Positions 1-14,100 of a stretch of DNA of 64,000 bases are shown in pieces (position 1 is the first letter of the stretch; each line of letters starts with the position of its first letter). Where the stretch lies: NCBI RefSeq assembly GCF_048771995.1, contig NC_133043.1:9132501-9196500 (forward strand), written 5' to 3'. A model generated the notes under the pieces. The model was given only the letters and a program-made list of their open reading frames with translations. It did not search any database and was not told the DNA's origin. The position numbers and the translations under genes were made by a program. This stretch comes from Taeniopygia guttata. Lineage: Eukaryota > Chordata > Aves > Passeriformes > Estrildidae.

Positions 1-3000
1 CTGTAAATGAAAAATGGTGTTTGTACATGAGTTTCATCTCTCTGCACAAAGGCTACTGCAGAAAAGAAAATAAGTCCAAGCCTCAAACACATTTTTCCCC
101 CTGTCACGGTAGGTTTCTGCAAGAACTGATGCTCAGAATGAGCTTCTGCCTTAACCCCCCTTTCATCCCTGCAAGACACAGTACTTGTGAGATGTTCCCA
201 TCTTCTCCAGCCCTGTTGCTACTCCCATTCCTCCTTCTACAAGGAAAGCCTGAAGAGAACATCAGCACACCTGCCTGCCAGCCCTTCCAGGGGCCAGAGA
301 GGCAGTGGTGTGCAGCCACCCCACGCCTGGCTGCTCCCCTAGCCCCAGCCATTTGTCTGAGCTGGTGCCATGACACGTTTGTAGCAGGGCCATCCGTCAC
401 CACTGCTGACCGTGTGACAGAGCTTTCCTGTCCAGGCAGAGAATCAATATGCCAGGAAATAATGAAAATGGATCACCCTATCCTAACACACACCGCTTGC
501 TTCCCTTTTCATACATTAGGCAGAATGATGGATTCCAGGAAGAAGACGCTTTCAGGAGCTTCCTAAATCCAGTCTTTTTGGAAAGGGCAAGATTTCTCCC
601 CACCTCAATCCTGTATCAAGTCAAAACACAGCAGGCTACTCTTAAACAGAGGAACAGATCTCATTTAGTTTAACATTAGGCAGTTTTTTCATAAAAGGGC
701 ACAAAACCAGGAGCATCTGCTCTGTACAAACTGAATGGGCAAGGAACACGTCAAGACAGTCCTACCTTCTGCATCCCCACCTGACACTTGTGCTGTCTAC
801 TTCCCTGCTGATGTCTTCCTAGGATGCTGGTGCCCCTTCTCAGAGCCATCTGGCTTCCAGCAGTGAAGTGGGCAAGCTGAAGAGCCCACTACAACTCTGG
901 AACCACCAGGCATTCTGGATCCTGTGGCATTTGAAGTATTAAAACACAGCTGGAGTCTAACATGCTGGCAGAACAAAGTATCTGAAATTAAGACATTGAT
1001 TTTTAAATTTAAAGCTCATTTAGCCAGTTTCTCTTGCAGAAGCTATATCCTGCCACTTGTTCATGACCTCCAGTTTTCCACAAACTCCAGAGCAGCAACT
1101 GATTAACTTCTCCAACTTTCAGAGGGGGTTTCTATATGAACTGGCAGTAAAGAGGTAACATGAAAACCAGGTTTGCCCCATTAGATGTGGGAGCTGGAGT
1201 AGTTAAGGATCGGATTTGACAATGACAGAGCCTAAAACACCATCTCTAGGAAGATGAAGGATTTATGAGTACAGAGACTGTGGGGAAGCAAGATGGATAT
1301 GTTCACAGAAGACAGCAATTCTCCAGAGAGAAACGCCAGAAGGAAAAGAGGAGGGCAATTACTTCCCAGAAAAAAGGTATGAGCAAAAGTTGTGGAACAT
1401 CACTGTGGCTCCTTCCTCTTAATGGAGAGCAGGGACTTGTCTGGACAGTGTCACCCTCCCTGCCCCAAAGCCTGAGGGAGGGTCCACATGGCCGGGGACT
1501 GTTGATTATACACAGAAGTGTGACATAGCTTACCAAGAAGGCAAGAAAAAGCCTCTCAGGCACCTCCACTCCTCCAGGCCTGGCTTGCTTCTGCTGCAGC
1601 AAACTCAGACACTGCTGCCTTGGAACAAGTGAAGCCCCTTTTCTTCACAAAGGGAAATTCCATTTAAAAAGTACTACCAGGACTTTTTGGCAACCAAAAG
1701 CAGTTCAGTGGAACTTCTCTGCTCTAAGGGCATAATTTCCCTGCTTTTCTTCATCAGGCTTGCAGTACCATAACCAAGATTTACAAGTAGCTTCCCCAAC
1801 TGTAGTAACAATGTCTACCATGAAACCAGCGCATCTCTGACCCATCTCAGCCCACATGAGCTGGTCCCACAGACATCTGCACACCAGCAACAGTTCACAG
1901 GAGAAAAATGGCCTTGCACTCAGACTTTTATCACAGATGCTTTTTTGCAACATAAGGGAAGGAAAGAGCAGCCAGCACAGCTTGTTTGCTTCTGGGGGAA
2001 AAATTACCTGCATGGTTTATGGTCCTCTCTCCGCCGGTCACCTTTGGCAGAAGAACCATAAAAACTCTGCAACCAGGACTCTGCTCTCAGCTCTGCTGCT
2101 GGCTTGGCCTATTAGCTCTCACAGTCACTTCTCTGTCCATGTCATAATTTACTCTTCTGAGAGAAGAGAATAACACACACTTTGGTGTCACTATGAGCCC
2201 GAACTATGGTGTGCATGTTATGGAAAGCACTGACTGCAGAGCACCCATGTCCCATAACATCCAGGTGCTCTGCAGACTTAGCCACATCTTACCCATTCTG
2301 CCTTAGGCCCTACACAGCAACTTTTTTATCATCTTGTTCCACCAATGTTCGCTCTGAACAGAAAGCAGCTTTTCATGCCAAGCCCCACTCTGAAAACCTT
2401 CGTGGGCACAGTCATCAGACCCTTTTGCAGGGTTGAATATGCCCTCACATGCCCAGCTCCCCTTCTTCAGCTCTCAGGCCCATCAGTGTCTGTTGCTGCC
2501 TGAATAAAGTGCTCTTTTCAGGAGCATCAGCTCCTCAGGCAGGATCTCAGTGGTCCCGTCCAGAACAGCAAATCACTCTCCATCTGTGTCTGAAGCTCAC
2601 AAGGCTCTTTCTCTCACACAGGCACTGCTTCACCCCGCTGCCTCCCACAAACAGCACTGAAATGAGCTCCTCAGCCAACAATTCCAAAAGCAGGCGTGAC
2701 AGAAGCACAGCATTTTAACTAACTCTTCATAAATATATTCACTTCTCTTAGTGAATTATTTACCCTGGGCTCCAGCAGCAGCTTCATCTGCTCCAAAAGG
2801 GATATAAGAACATGAAGTAATTTTGTTGAAGCAGCATGTCAGAATGAACATGCAACAGTGTCCTGATTTACAGTCCAATTCCCTCATCCTCCTGTATGCC
2901 CTGCAGTGTGAAAGGAGAGGGGCAGGGATCACAATGATCCCTCCTTAAGCTATTTGCAGAATGCTCAATTGCTGATGTAAAAAGAGGCCACCCACCTTGA

Positions 3001-6000
3001 GGACTGTGGGCACTGGCAGATTAATTTCTCAGCAGGAGACTGGAAATGCAGGACTTCAGATAACTGTCACCCCCTCCTAAATCAGCCTCCTCTGTAATTC
3101 TCAGTTTCAGTACTTGAAGGATGTAGCTGACTCCCTTCTGGGAGGGTCTGACTCCAGGTTTCTGCAGCAAGTTAACTCCAGCACAGATAGTTCTGCTGCT
3201 AAGGATGGCAGTGACAGTTACCTGAGACTGCTTGCAAGGTGAGATGATCTGAGACCAGTTCTCTGCAGAGCAAAGCAACCTGTAAACAGCAGAACTCTGG
3301 CAGAAAGAGCAGAACTAGCAGAGAAAGCACCAGGTACAGAAAGTCAGCCCCACTAGCACGCTCTGGACAGCCCTTTCATAGTTTCTGCCCCAGAAGCCTT
3401 CTACCATGTATCCAGGAAGGGGATGGGATGGTGAAAAGAAGGGTTTAATACAGACTTCACAGAAAGTCTTGTTTGCTTTCCCTCCATTTTATTGGCCAGG
3501 GGAGAGAGCTGAGGTAGAGATTTTATTCCTGAGCATGTAATTGTGAGATCATTCTTTGGGTAGGGTTGTGAAGGCTCTGTCTCAAGGGCTGCATTTACTT
3601 GAGTAGATGTGGTGTGATCCAACAGGGAGAGAGAACTGAGCCTGTCCAAGCAAACCCAGAAGTTTATTACTCTATGAGCTATCTCTTCATTAAAATACAA
3701 TACTTTCTAATAACTACAATACAGCATCATGAGCAGCACACAGAGCACAGGCCCCACGTGGGAGCTGTCTGGGAACATTTGGCAGAGACAATTTAATAAC
3801 AGCAGTGATAATCACACTACCAATGTCTTTAGAGCCAGCAGTCCTCACCTATAGAGCTGGACATCTCGGGCTGCAACAGGCTGCACTTAATCGGGTTAGC
3901 TGCTTGATACACAATAGCCCAATGTTTGCTGCTCAGCTCCACCAAGCTCTGTCCTTTTGTTATCTTTTCTAATCCATATCCTATCCCATGATGCTGCTAG
4001 ACAGTTATTATCCAATATTATCCAATAATAAAGAGGTAGGGCTGTGCTCCAGTGAGCTGCATCCCCTCTGCTGTGAGAGGTGAATGGGACTTGCCTGGCT
4101 CAGTCTCTCTTGTTGGGTTGTGCCCTTCAGCAGCTCACCCCTAAAAGTACCCACTTGATCAGGATTGAAGAAATGAGAGGGAAAAAAACCAGCTAAATAA
4201 GCAAATCTCTTTAGAGAGCAATCCATTGCCACCATAGATTTAAACCCTCCAGGAAAAAAAAAAAAAAGTGTCTGAAGACCAAACAGCAGAACTGGAAATA
4301 CCAACAGCTCTAAATTTATTGATGGCTTAGTTGGTTTAGCCTTCTGCAGGAAGCCCTGCTCCAATAACTCTGTATGGGACCTGGAAACAGGCTCCAAAAC
4401 TGGTAAAGGAACTGACCTAGAAACAGCTCTACACTTTCCCAAGGCTGAAGTGGAAGATAGCTGAAAGAAAGGCAAGAATTATATTTTGGGGAAGGACCCT
4501 CCTCCCCCCATAGGAATAATTTGTACTCACATGGCCCTAGAGCTGGGTGACCCAACAAGATTCTAACCACAAATTAAAACAAGGCTTCACTGTAGGCACA
4601 ATTGTCAGGATTCAAACCAAATGATATTTCATGACTGGCTCTTTCTCCAGGGAAGCACAGCAGGCAGGCTCCTTGTTGCCCCTTAAGGTGCCTCTGCTCC
4701 ATCTCCCAGGGCAGCTTAGGTACCTGCAAAAGGCTGACAAAGCAGTCTGAGGAGCTTCTGCATTGGGAAAGGGATGAGAACTTGGGTAGGCACAGACTTA
4801 CTCATCTGCCAGCTCCTGGAGAACAGAGATCTCCAAGCAAGGCTAAGGCCAGCAGTTCAAGCACCAACTGCTGCACTGAATTTAACCATTGGCACTCACC
4901 AATGCCAAGTGACAATCAGCTCTGCAGCCAAGTGTGTAAGCTGCTACTCTTCAGACGACTGGCTCAATTCCTCTGGAAGCCCTCTCTGCCACCAGCCCCA
5001 CTCCACCTGGAGACACAGATCCACCCTCTGTGCTCCTGTCAGTCCTGGCAGGGAAGTGCCTTGCCATGCCAGCCTTCCTTCCAGATGAGCTGTCCATGAT
5101 CAACAGGCCCAGACAGGGAGAGCCCATCTGTCTGGGCTTTCTAGCAGCACAACACTTGGGCTTGCAAGGTCCTCCTTCAACTTTCTCCTTTTAGAGGCTT
5201 CAGAGGTGGCTGCCCTGGCTTAATCCCTTATGCTGGGAGAATGCCAGATAAAGGGCTGATCCCTGGAACATCTCAACATTCTTTGAACTGGTCATTTTTA
5301 ATGTCCAGCTCAGATCCCAGTGTTTAAGCCTATTTTTCAGAGAGAGAATGATTTTTTTTTTTTTTTATCTGTGAGGTGTGGAATAAGACTGCTGTAGGCT
5401 TTGATAGTCAATGTGCTGCTTGTGATGAGCACAAGGCCCTGGAAGAGGCTGGTGACATTTGATTATCACTTAGATCAGGAGAAAGAGGGGAAGCAGCTTT
5501 CAAAGGCAAGGCTGACACTGTTACAAACACCAGCAGAAATGACCTTCACACACAGCTAGCATTCTCTGCTGCCAAGAACCATCCTCTCAGCTGCTATCAT
5601 CTGAATCACCAGTACACCTGGGGCAGTGCTGCTTTACATCAGCCTCTTCTGCTCAGAAATCCAGGGACTTTCCACTGGGCTGGGGAGAAGGGTATGTGGT
5701 GGGTCCTGTGGGAGGCACATTGCAAAGTCTGTGCTGACCTCCCAGCTCAGGAAGGCTTGATTTTTTTCCAAATCATGATGCAAAGCATGGGTCATATTCC
5801 CAACCACACCAAGCCAATAAGCACAGGTAAACTGAATAAGCCACTGTCCACATGGGAAGGTTTTCTTTCCCCCACACAATAAACAGATAGGTGGGAAGCT
5901 GCAGTGTTGCTCTGCTGCTCAGAGTACTTTGCAGAACCACCCCAAGCACCACATGGCAAAAATCAACCCAAGGAAGGTGAAGGAAAGGCACAGTTTATAT

Positions 6001-6689
6001 CAGGACAAAGAGTTCACATCTGGCCACTGCCATGCAGGCAGGAGAAGCCCAGAAGACCACAAAACATTACCCAAGACCATTCTTTAGGACCTAAGCTCTC
6101 TAAACTCCAACCTGTGTTTAACTCACATCACTGCTTTTGGAGGAGGGGACAGCAGTGATGTGAGGACATGGGAGAAGCCAGTTTGACAAATCTCAGCAGT
6201 ATGGGACTGATCCTTACCCTAGGATTTGCAGCAAGAGCTTTTTCTCTGCTCCCTGCATCACATGGCTTTTTGACAAATTGTCTTTCCCAATAAATCTATC
6301 CCTCATTGTACACATACGGAATCCGTTCTTCTAAGTAGCCACTGAGGTACTGTCAGGGTCATTAACTATCATTATCTGGGGCAGCTGTTCCCCAGCGTGC
6401 TGACGCAGGAATCAATCAGGCTAAAGCATAAATTTCCCCTACACTTCTCCAAACACTGCCTTTATCTGTCTCCATCAAGCCATGAAAGAGAGGAACAGTT
6501 CTGCCAGCACGCCAAGGTTTAGCAATTCTCCTACTGGAAGGAGCTGGCTAAAGGGAAACCAAAGGCAGATGAGGCAGGCATCAGACTGTCACAGAGACAG
6601 GATGAGGTCTGACTGATGTCTTTACCAGGAAAGAGGAGGCAGGGTGATTGGAATCAGGCCAGTCAGCAGAGCAGAGATCACTCTTATAA

Positions 6690-6757
6690 AGAAAAAAAAA
6701 AAAACCCAAAAAAAAAAAACCAAAAAAAAACAAACCAAAAAAAACCCCCAAAAAATC
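6690..6757. repeat. A-rich low-complexity tract
   Basis: Runs of A broken by C or CC over about 68 bases. No target-site duplication or element body is recognisable beside it, so it is not called a retroposed tail. Confidence 0.8.
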
Positions 6758-7218
6758 CCCATGCAAAACTTCCTCATTTCCTTTAGTACCCCTTAATGAG
6801 ATAACCTCTTTCTCTGAAGAATGGGGAGCTTTCAAACCTTTCATGTGCTCAGAACACAAAGGAGAGAAACAGGCATTCAGGATTTTCACATCATCCAAAG
6901 TCAGGATTCATTAACTCAAATTGTTCAACATCTTAGACTTGAGAACTTAAAATCTAACTTAATTTTCCTGGGTGTCAACTGCTTAACCCATCTTAGGGAT
7001 CCTCTAGAACAGAGGATCTCTATTCCTCTGCAGTGACTGCCACCACCTCCAAACAGGATGAATTCACAGAGAAGGGACAATACCCAACTGCAGTCTGGGC
7101 AACAATATGTGTATAATGGGAAATAGTTAGAGAAGCAGCTTTTCTTCTTATTCCAGTGATAGGTATAAACAGAGCCATTCTGTGTCTGAATGGTCTGGAT
7201 TTACACACCAGGAGACTG

Positions 7219-7259
7219 TTAACCTGCAGAAATGCTGATCATTAACCTGCAGAAATGCT
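7219..7259. repeat. Short tandem duplication, period 23 bp
   Basis: The 18-mer ttaacctgcagaaatgct occurs at 7219-7236 and again at 7242-7259, separated by five bases. It lies in a TMEM104 intron with no evident function. Confidence 0.75.
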
Positions 7260-8035
7260 CTTTATTAGCCCTGAGTATCAGTCACTCTGTCTAGGTGACA
7301 CAAAAATAGACAAACCTGAACATAAACCTCCCCAGCCTCTCAGCCTTTAACAGCATGCACACACACAAGCCAGACATGAGGCAGCTGCATCTTTGAATGA
7401 CAAAGGCATTGAGAAAAAAACCCAGGAGTGATGTCTTACTTCCCTTAAGGGAATGATTTGTCTTCCCAGAAGCTCTTGGCAATATTTTGGAAAGAACTCA
7501 TGGGAGCAGGACTTCCCAAGGACAGCACACATTGGTTTGAGGGTTTCCAGTGCAGCACATCTTACTGTAAAGGAAGACTGAGGAAAATAAATGCAAGCAG
7601 ATGATAAAACTAAGGGTGGAAAGTCTGAAAGAAATGCCTTTTTTTTTCTCAGATCAAAAAAAAAAAAAAAGATTGGACAAAGTCTGTTGTGCATACATGT
7701 GAGAATAAGAAACTTCCAACTGGTGGGTATCACAGCCAGCACCCAGAGAGGAGACTCCACCAAACCTCTTCTGCCCCTCACACAAACCAGATTAAAACCT
7801 CATTTACTATTCTCCATGTCTGATGGAGAGGAATTTGTTTTGTTTTAATCAGAAATTTCATCCTAGACTAAAACCTTTCTCCTCAAAGATTTATTAGGCC
7901 TGCACAATTGTCCTCAAAGAGGCTGTTTTGACAAGCACTTGCTTCCAAGCAAGATCTTGCCAAAGAGAAGCGCCAGTTGCGTGACTCAGGTTCCATCAAC
8001 GGCAAAGAGACGGCCGAGCCTCTGCCAAGACTCAC

Positions 8036-8129
8036 CTATCCATCTCATGAGGGACGTCATGATTTGAAGATACTTAGTCTTCTGCACATTGAAGAAGGTG
8101 AAAGGACCCAGGAGGAGCGTGAATGCTGC
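8036..8129 (-). CDS. TMEM104: TMEM104 coding exon 8 (last one in the window)
   Basis: Encodes about residues 215-245, AAFTLLLGPFTFFNVQKTKY then LQIMTSLMRWI, as in human (LLLGPFTFFDVQKTKYLQILTSLMRWI). It lies 16.3 kb downstream of exon 7. Acceptor ccttccag, donor GTGAGT, phase 1. The following exon, expected to begin with AFAVMIVLAL-like residues, is not visible in 1-8035. Confidence 0.94.
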
Positions 8130-11100
8130 CTGGAAGGACAACAAAATCACATATTAGATTAAAAAACCAGAAATTCTGCCAGCAAGATGAATTTATCAGA
8201 AGAGCAAAGCTTGCATTGAAAGTTCACCTCCAGACATGACTGCTTGTCATGAAGCTTTCTTTGTTGCTTAATTGTACAGCTAAGTTGGCTGAGAGGCAGT
8301 CAAGTAAGCTGCTGGGTATCAGAGAACATGCCTTGGGCAGAAGTAGAGCTCAGGATCCTCTTGGCTCTCAGCCATTTGTGATCACTGCTACAGCACTCCT
8401 TTACTGACACATTTCAGTAAAAGCTCTCAGTACAGCCTTACAGAACATTAAATATTAAACTGTGGCCTCTTTGCCCAAGTACATGCTCAGTTTAGGTATG
8501 AATAGCAATAGCCCTCACCAGTCCACTTCCATTAACATTGATGGGGTGGCTTTGGGGTATCCTAGGCTCAACAGCAATGCAGCCAAGTCTGCCTGGAGCT
8601 TTCCTCCCCCATGCTTTAAGTCACCAGTGTAAAACATAGAGGGTTTTTTTATACACATAAAATCAGATAGTGGGAAGCTACAGTGTAACAGTTCAGCTCT
8701 TGGAAGCTAAAAACCTGTGCAAAATGAGGGGAAAAGTCATCAAAGAGATACACAAAGAACTTAATTCAGTGTGGAAAGTAAAGGTTCTTCAATGAAGAAC
8801 TTCCTCACTGCCCTCTTGGACATCTATTAAGAGACCAGTGTTTCATTGAATCACAGAAGGGTTTGGGTTGGAAGGCACCTTGTAGATGATCTTGTTCCAC
8901 CGCCTGCCATGGGGATGGAACAAGAACCATCCTGGTTCCTAGAGGAACCTGGTTCCTCTTGACCAGGTTGCTCAAAGCCCTGTCCAATCTGGCCTTGAAG
9001 ACATTCAGGGATGGAGAAAATTAAATTGGGGTACACTGCAGCACCAGTCTGTTGCATCTCTTCCAGCTGGTCTGCAAAATACATCCAACAAAGATCCATC
9101 CTAGGAATGTGGACTATACAGCTTCCCAAAAGAGTTTATTCTAGCACCTCCTAGAGCACACAAGGCAACCATGGCTATCAGCCCATGCCCAGAGGTGACA
9201 TGTCCTGTGCAGCACTGGCACCTCTGCTCAAAGCAGCACTCAAGCCTTACCTACCCCAGAGAGAAAAGTCTTCACTGCAAGAAGAAACAGACCCTGGCTG
9301 CAGTCTCAATATTGAGATTGAGAGAAGCTACTTATAAGAGGGAGACAAAGTGGGTGTTAAGAGAAGAGAGCCCTGCCTGTCCTCCATGGGATGGCACCAG
9401 CTAGCATTACACTAACAGGCCCAAATGCTGTAAGCAGGCAGTGCTTAGAAAGCCACAGCACACAGAGCATAGGTTTGTAGAGCATCCCAAAGAGATTTTT
9501 AAAGACAAATATTCAACATTAATATTTACACATTGCTCTTTTGCATGACTTCTTAAAGCAGTTCAACAAAAGGTGCCACCAGAAGCGAAGAACTGGGACT
9601 CAGAGGGGCAGGTCTGCCAAGCCTCAAGGTCTCTGTCAACCCCAACAGAGTCAGGACAGGAAAGAATCCAAGCTATTTTAAGACTAGCACAACCCCAAGA
9701 AACCTTTTTTGAGACAGTTTCAGAATATCTGCAAGGCAAATTGGAAATGCTTCACATCACAAGTATTCTCAGGTGACGAAAGTAAACCCAGAAGGGGAGC
9801 AGGGGAGAGAACCCTTGGTTTGACATGTTGCTTGGTGGGGATATATTCTGATCTGAGACCATTGCTTACACCAAGTCCTGCTTTTACTGCTCAGATTTAA
9901 AAAAAAGGACAGGAAGCATGCACAGAATTCAGATTTGTGAAGCAATTGATGGCTGTTGGATGAAATGCTGAAATCACACAGAATACAATGCCACAGGCAT
10001 AACTGGCAAGACTAAGAGCCAAATCAGGTTTAACAGTTATGGGACTTGAGGTTTTAACACAGAAGCAAAGCAGTCAGTTACAAATCTTTTTTTTACTCTT
10101 CTCCCTCTTGTTCCTTTATTCTAATTGAGACCTTAACCCCACTCTTTTCTTTTTAAATAAAAAACCAAGTTATGTTAAACCACGACACCTGCCCACTAGG
10201 GATTGCAACTCCATCCTAGAGCAATGCACAAACCCCAACAGACTAAAGAAACCTTTGACTAAAAAGTGACATAGGGCAAGGGCCCAAAGCAAACAAAAGT
10301 TGACACCAACTGTCTTATTGACAAGTATTCTTGAGTTTGGGACCAATCTCTTTCAACCTTCTCTCCCAACACTGCTCTACACAGCCTCCCCTCAAATCAG
10401 TTTATAGCTCCTGCGTCAGAAAGCGCTGAACAGAGAGACAGAGTAAGGATGTGATAATTAAGGAACAGGTGCCTGCTGCAAATGAGAATGCTCTAGAACC
10501 AATTGGCAAAACAGTCCCTCAAATCATAGCATGGACTGACACAAAATCACCAAGCACCAAAGCAGCTGAGTCTGAAACCCAGATTTGTCTCACTCACCGA
10601 GGAAAGGAGATCTTGTCAAGGTGGATTTGGGGCTCAGCTGCTGAAAACCATCCTCAGGTACTGGAAGAACCTGGGTGTTCTTCACTTTTTGCAGAGCACC
10701 TTAAATAACAAAATCTATTCAGCAAGGTTTTAAACTCACCTCCTCTCTGGCCATTACTGCTTAACTCATGGGGAAGAGATACAAGGTGTGCTTGAATGGT
10801 TGAATGCCTCCCCCATCCTTTAGGATGATCAGTGTCTTCTGCTCTTAGCAAGATCCTGGTCCAGAAGAGCCAAGTGAGAGATTAATTCTAGTGCAATAGA
10901 AATTTATTACCTTCTTCACTTGACACCCATTAGTGATCCAAGATGAATACCATGGATCAATACAAACAATGCTAAGGCCTGCAATGAGATGAGGTTGCCT
11001 TGCTTTGAAGGAATTTGTGCCAACTACTGTTAGGAAGGGAAGCTACAGAACACACTGGACTGCTTGGGAATGAGAAATCCTGAGCAGAACTGGACATTAA

Positions 11101-14100
11101 AGATCCAGATCAACATCATTTTGAAGTGAAACTGCGTGCAGCTCAACAGGATTGAGCACAGGGCAGGAAAAAGGGCCCAGTTTCTCACCAACAAGCAGGA
11201 CATGAGGACAAAAACTTGGTCCCTGGATTAGAGTTAATCTCACCATCAACCACCAAGAGTCTCAAGGCCAGGAACTCTATTTAAAACCACATCCCCAAAA
11301 GGATGAGAAAAGACCACAGTGCTTAGCAGGAGGGTGTCTATTTCCTCTACCTCACTGTGCTAGACACCTCAATTGTCTTCCAACTCATTAAGTTAATTAG
11401 TTTCATAACTTCTCCCTAAGGAAAAAGTAAGCCCAAATATGCATCTCAGACATATACCCAAACTTTCTATCTAATGTTTTCCAAGCTCCAGTCTCTCCCA
11501 GAGGGAAATAATTCACAGAGTACTTCATTACACATGTAATTTAAACAATCTTAAAACCTACACAGAAAACTGTACCAGTCAGCCCTGTCAGAAGTCAAAT
11601 ACGCAGAGCCCTGGCACATGAGAAAAACCCACCCAAATCCTCCAGTTCACCTCTTCAGTCAGCTGAGGTATTTTCTAGGAGTTTATCATTCTCTTCCTCA
11701 GATTCAGCAAATGAACTCACCCAAGGCAGAATGGGCATAGTCTACTTTGATTAAGATATTTCTGCTAGTGAAGTGGTTTATTAGAAACAAGCAGGCATAG
11801 GGGGCTGATTCATTACTAAACTGAAACACGGTAAAGGAATGCTTCCTTCAGGTAAGGGGGAGAACTGGATCTGTTAAATGCTGTATAAATTCACAGGATG
11901 GCAGACAGAAACCATTACAGTTCTTTTGCACAGGGCTGGCTATTAGGAATGATTCCCTCATTTCCCTCCAAGCTCCTCCATTAAATGGGAAAGGCCAGGT
12001 AAATCACCAGGCTCATAGTGGAGGCTATGTGGAATATTGCAAAATTCTTTATTTTTTCTTCCTTTCTCATGCCAAAAAACAGCATGAAAATTCAGCACAC
12101 TAAGGACTAAAAAAGTCTGGTTTTGTTGCTTTTACTGACATTCCCAGTCTAAAAAAGGAGAAACCAGTGAGGGTAGAAGAAAGAACAGCAGCTTGTCACC
12201 CTGAATTACACTCTTCCCTGCAGGCTAGTAAGAGCCACAAGCAGCACACCAGCTTGCTCAACCCCTGGGAGGGTCTTCAAATCCATTCCTCCCACCAAGC
12301 TGAGCCACAGTAACACAGGCACCAAGGTTTGGGATCTTCCCTGAGCTGGCAACTCAGCTGATACCACTTTGCCAGCCTCTGCACCTGTCAGCTCTCTGTA
12401 TTTCAAAATGAAAAAGCAGGCTGGTCAACTCGAGTCTTCTTGCCACGGGGAAACTAACTAGGGCTTACCATTGCCTGGAATATATTTATATATATATTTA
12501 TATATTTCTAAAAGTATATTTTATTAAAGCTCTTATGTTAAAACTTGGTTACATAACCTTGTTTATTGGATTATCTTCTAAAAGCAAGCGTAAGATCAAG
12601 TGCTAATAGGACATCTGGTTGGTTTTTATCAGCTTAGTTACAGCCAAGAGGACCACCAAGACAGCTCTTAACCACTAAGTGATGGCCAGCTAATGCCAGG
12701 AGTCTTTCAGACCATACAAACATGCTTTAAGCCAGTCAGAGGGCTGTTTGACCAAACGGGTTCTTTATTGACCTGAAGGGTCCATCTATCACTCTGAACC
12801 AATTCGGTTCAATAGCTTTCATCTGCTGCTCAGCATGTGGCTTTTACAGCAGCAGCCAGTACAGCTCAGGAAGCACAATTAGCATCCAAAATGTGGCTGA
12901 TTCATGTACTAGATACAGGAGTTACAGCATTGTGGCTAGTGCCTGCATACATTTACAAGAGGACCATCTGAAAAACCATTCTGATTCATAACTGTCATCA
13001 GAAGTTGCTTGTTTTCATGCTACACAAACTCATCTGTAAGAATTGCATCTGGTTTTGGTGCTTGCCAAGTAGTGAATTAAAAAGAGTAGCTCTTGCTTCT
13101 TATTGATTCAGAGCCTTGAAACTTTCAGAAAGATGGCATGGAAGCAGGGTATGTACCTGAGCAAAGTGAGACCATTGTTAAATGCAGCAAATGTGCCAGA
13201 AGCAGCACAAAAAGTGCAAGAGTTTTTGAATAAAATCATTTATGCAGCACAGGGCTACACCAATGAGAAGTTACTAAGTTTCAAATAACAGAGCAATGAT
13301 CCCTCCGTTTGAATGTGAAGAGGTGTTGTAGTGCTCGCTCCTTACATATACATCTTCCTTTGGGTCCCCAGCCACCCTACCTTTTCCTTTCCTCCTCCCT
13401 GCTTTTTTTGCACCCTCATTCCAACCTACAACACACCCCAAACCATATAATTCCTTGGAGCTCTTGCTTGCCTTTGATAGAAGTGAAAACATCCCAGACA
13501 AACTTCACTTTAGGATAGTATCAAGCTCCATCTCTGCAGATACTGATGTTTAAATTTCACAGCTGTTGAGCAATGCTGCCCCACAAGACAGCACAGCAAA
13601 TAACCCTACTCTAAAAAGGGGTAAGATAAGATCTCATAAAGAAGTCACTGGTTTAATAAAATGGATCACTCTCCTTGGTAGACTTTGACGCTTTTGCAGG
13701 GAAGACAAGGTTGAGTGCTTGATACTGGACTGTGGGTACACAACATTCCCACAGCAAAGCCTGACACCAACAAGACACAGGCTCGACTGGACCAGCACTT
13801 CCCAAAGGAAGCTTTGCTTGATTCAGTGCTCAGATGCACGGAAAGTCTCCTTGAGCACGGCAGGAAAAAGCAGACATTTCTTACATGCTGTCAGAAGTGG
13901 CAACTCTGACACTCGCTCTGCTTCTGCAAGACATCCCCGAGCTCAGAGCTATTTCACAACTCAGATGAGCACTGGAAGGGACAGATGAAACAATCCAACA
14001 AAACCAGACTGAGCAAGTACAGAGAGCAAACAAGATGTCAGGGAACTGGAATACTCTGTTCCCACCTCAGGTGCTTTCCACTGGAGTGTGTCACATGTAG

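Larger units (their letters stand above)
1..8035 (-). other. TMEM104 intron after coding exon 8, incomplete
   Basis: No sequence resembling the remaining TMEM104 exons was seen on the minus strand, and no other gene on either strand. The interval holds short A/T runs (for example about 4254-4266 and 5351-5366), an A-rich stretch at 6690-6757 and an 18-bp duplication at 7219-7259. The rest looks like unique noncoding DNA. Confidence 0.7.

Noticed and set aside
5351-5366. Poly-T run as a Pol III terminator of a small RNA
   Set aside because: No A/B-box pair or folded RNA-like sequence upstream; isolated T runs are common in these introns.
6690-6757. A-rich tract as the tail of a retroposed gene copy or SINE
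   Set aside because: No gene-like or SINE-like body upstream on either strand and no target-site duplication seen.
13103-13288. Plus-strand 61-aa open frame with protein-like composition (MAWKQGMYLSKVRPLL...)
   Set aside because: No family recognised, no splice or promoter context, and it sits inside a TMEM104 intron. A protein search could be run; at present it is treated as chance or a very old fossil.
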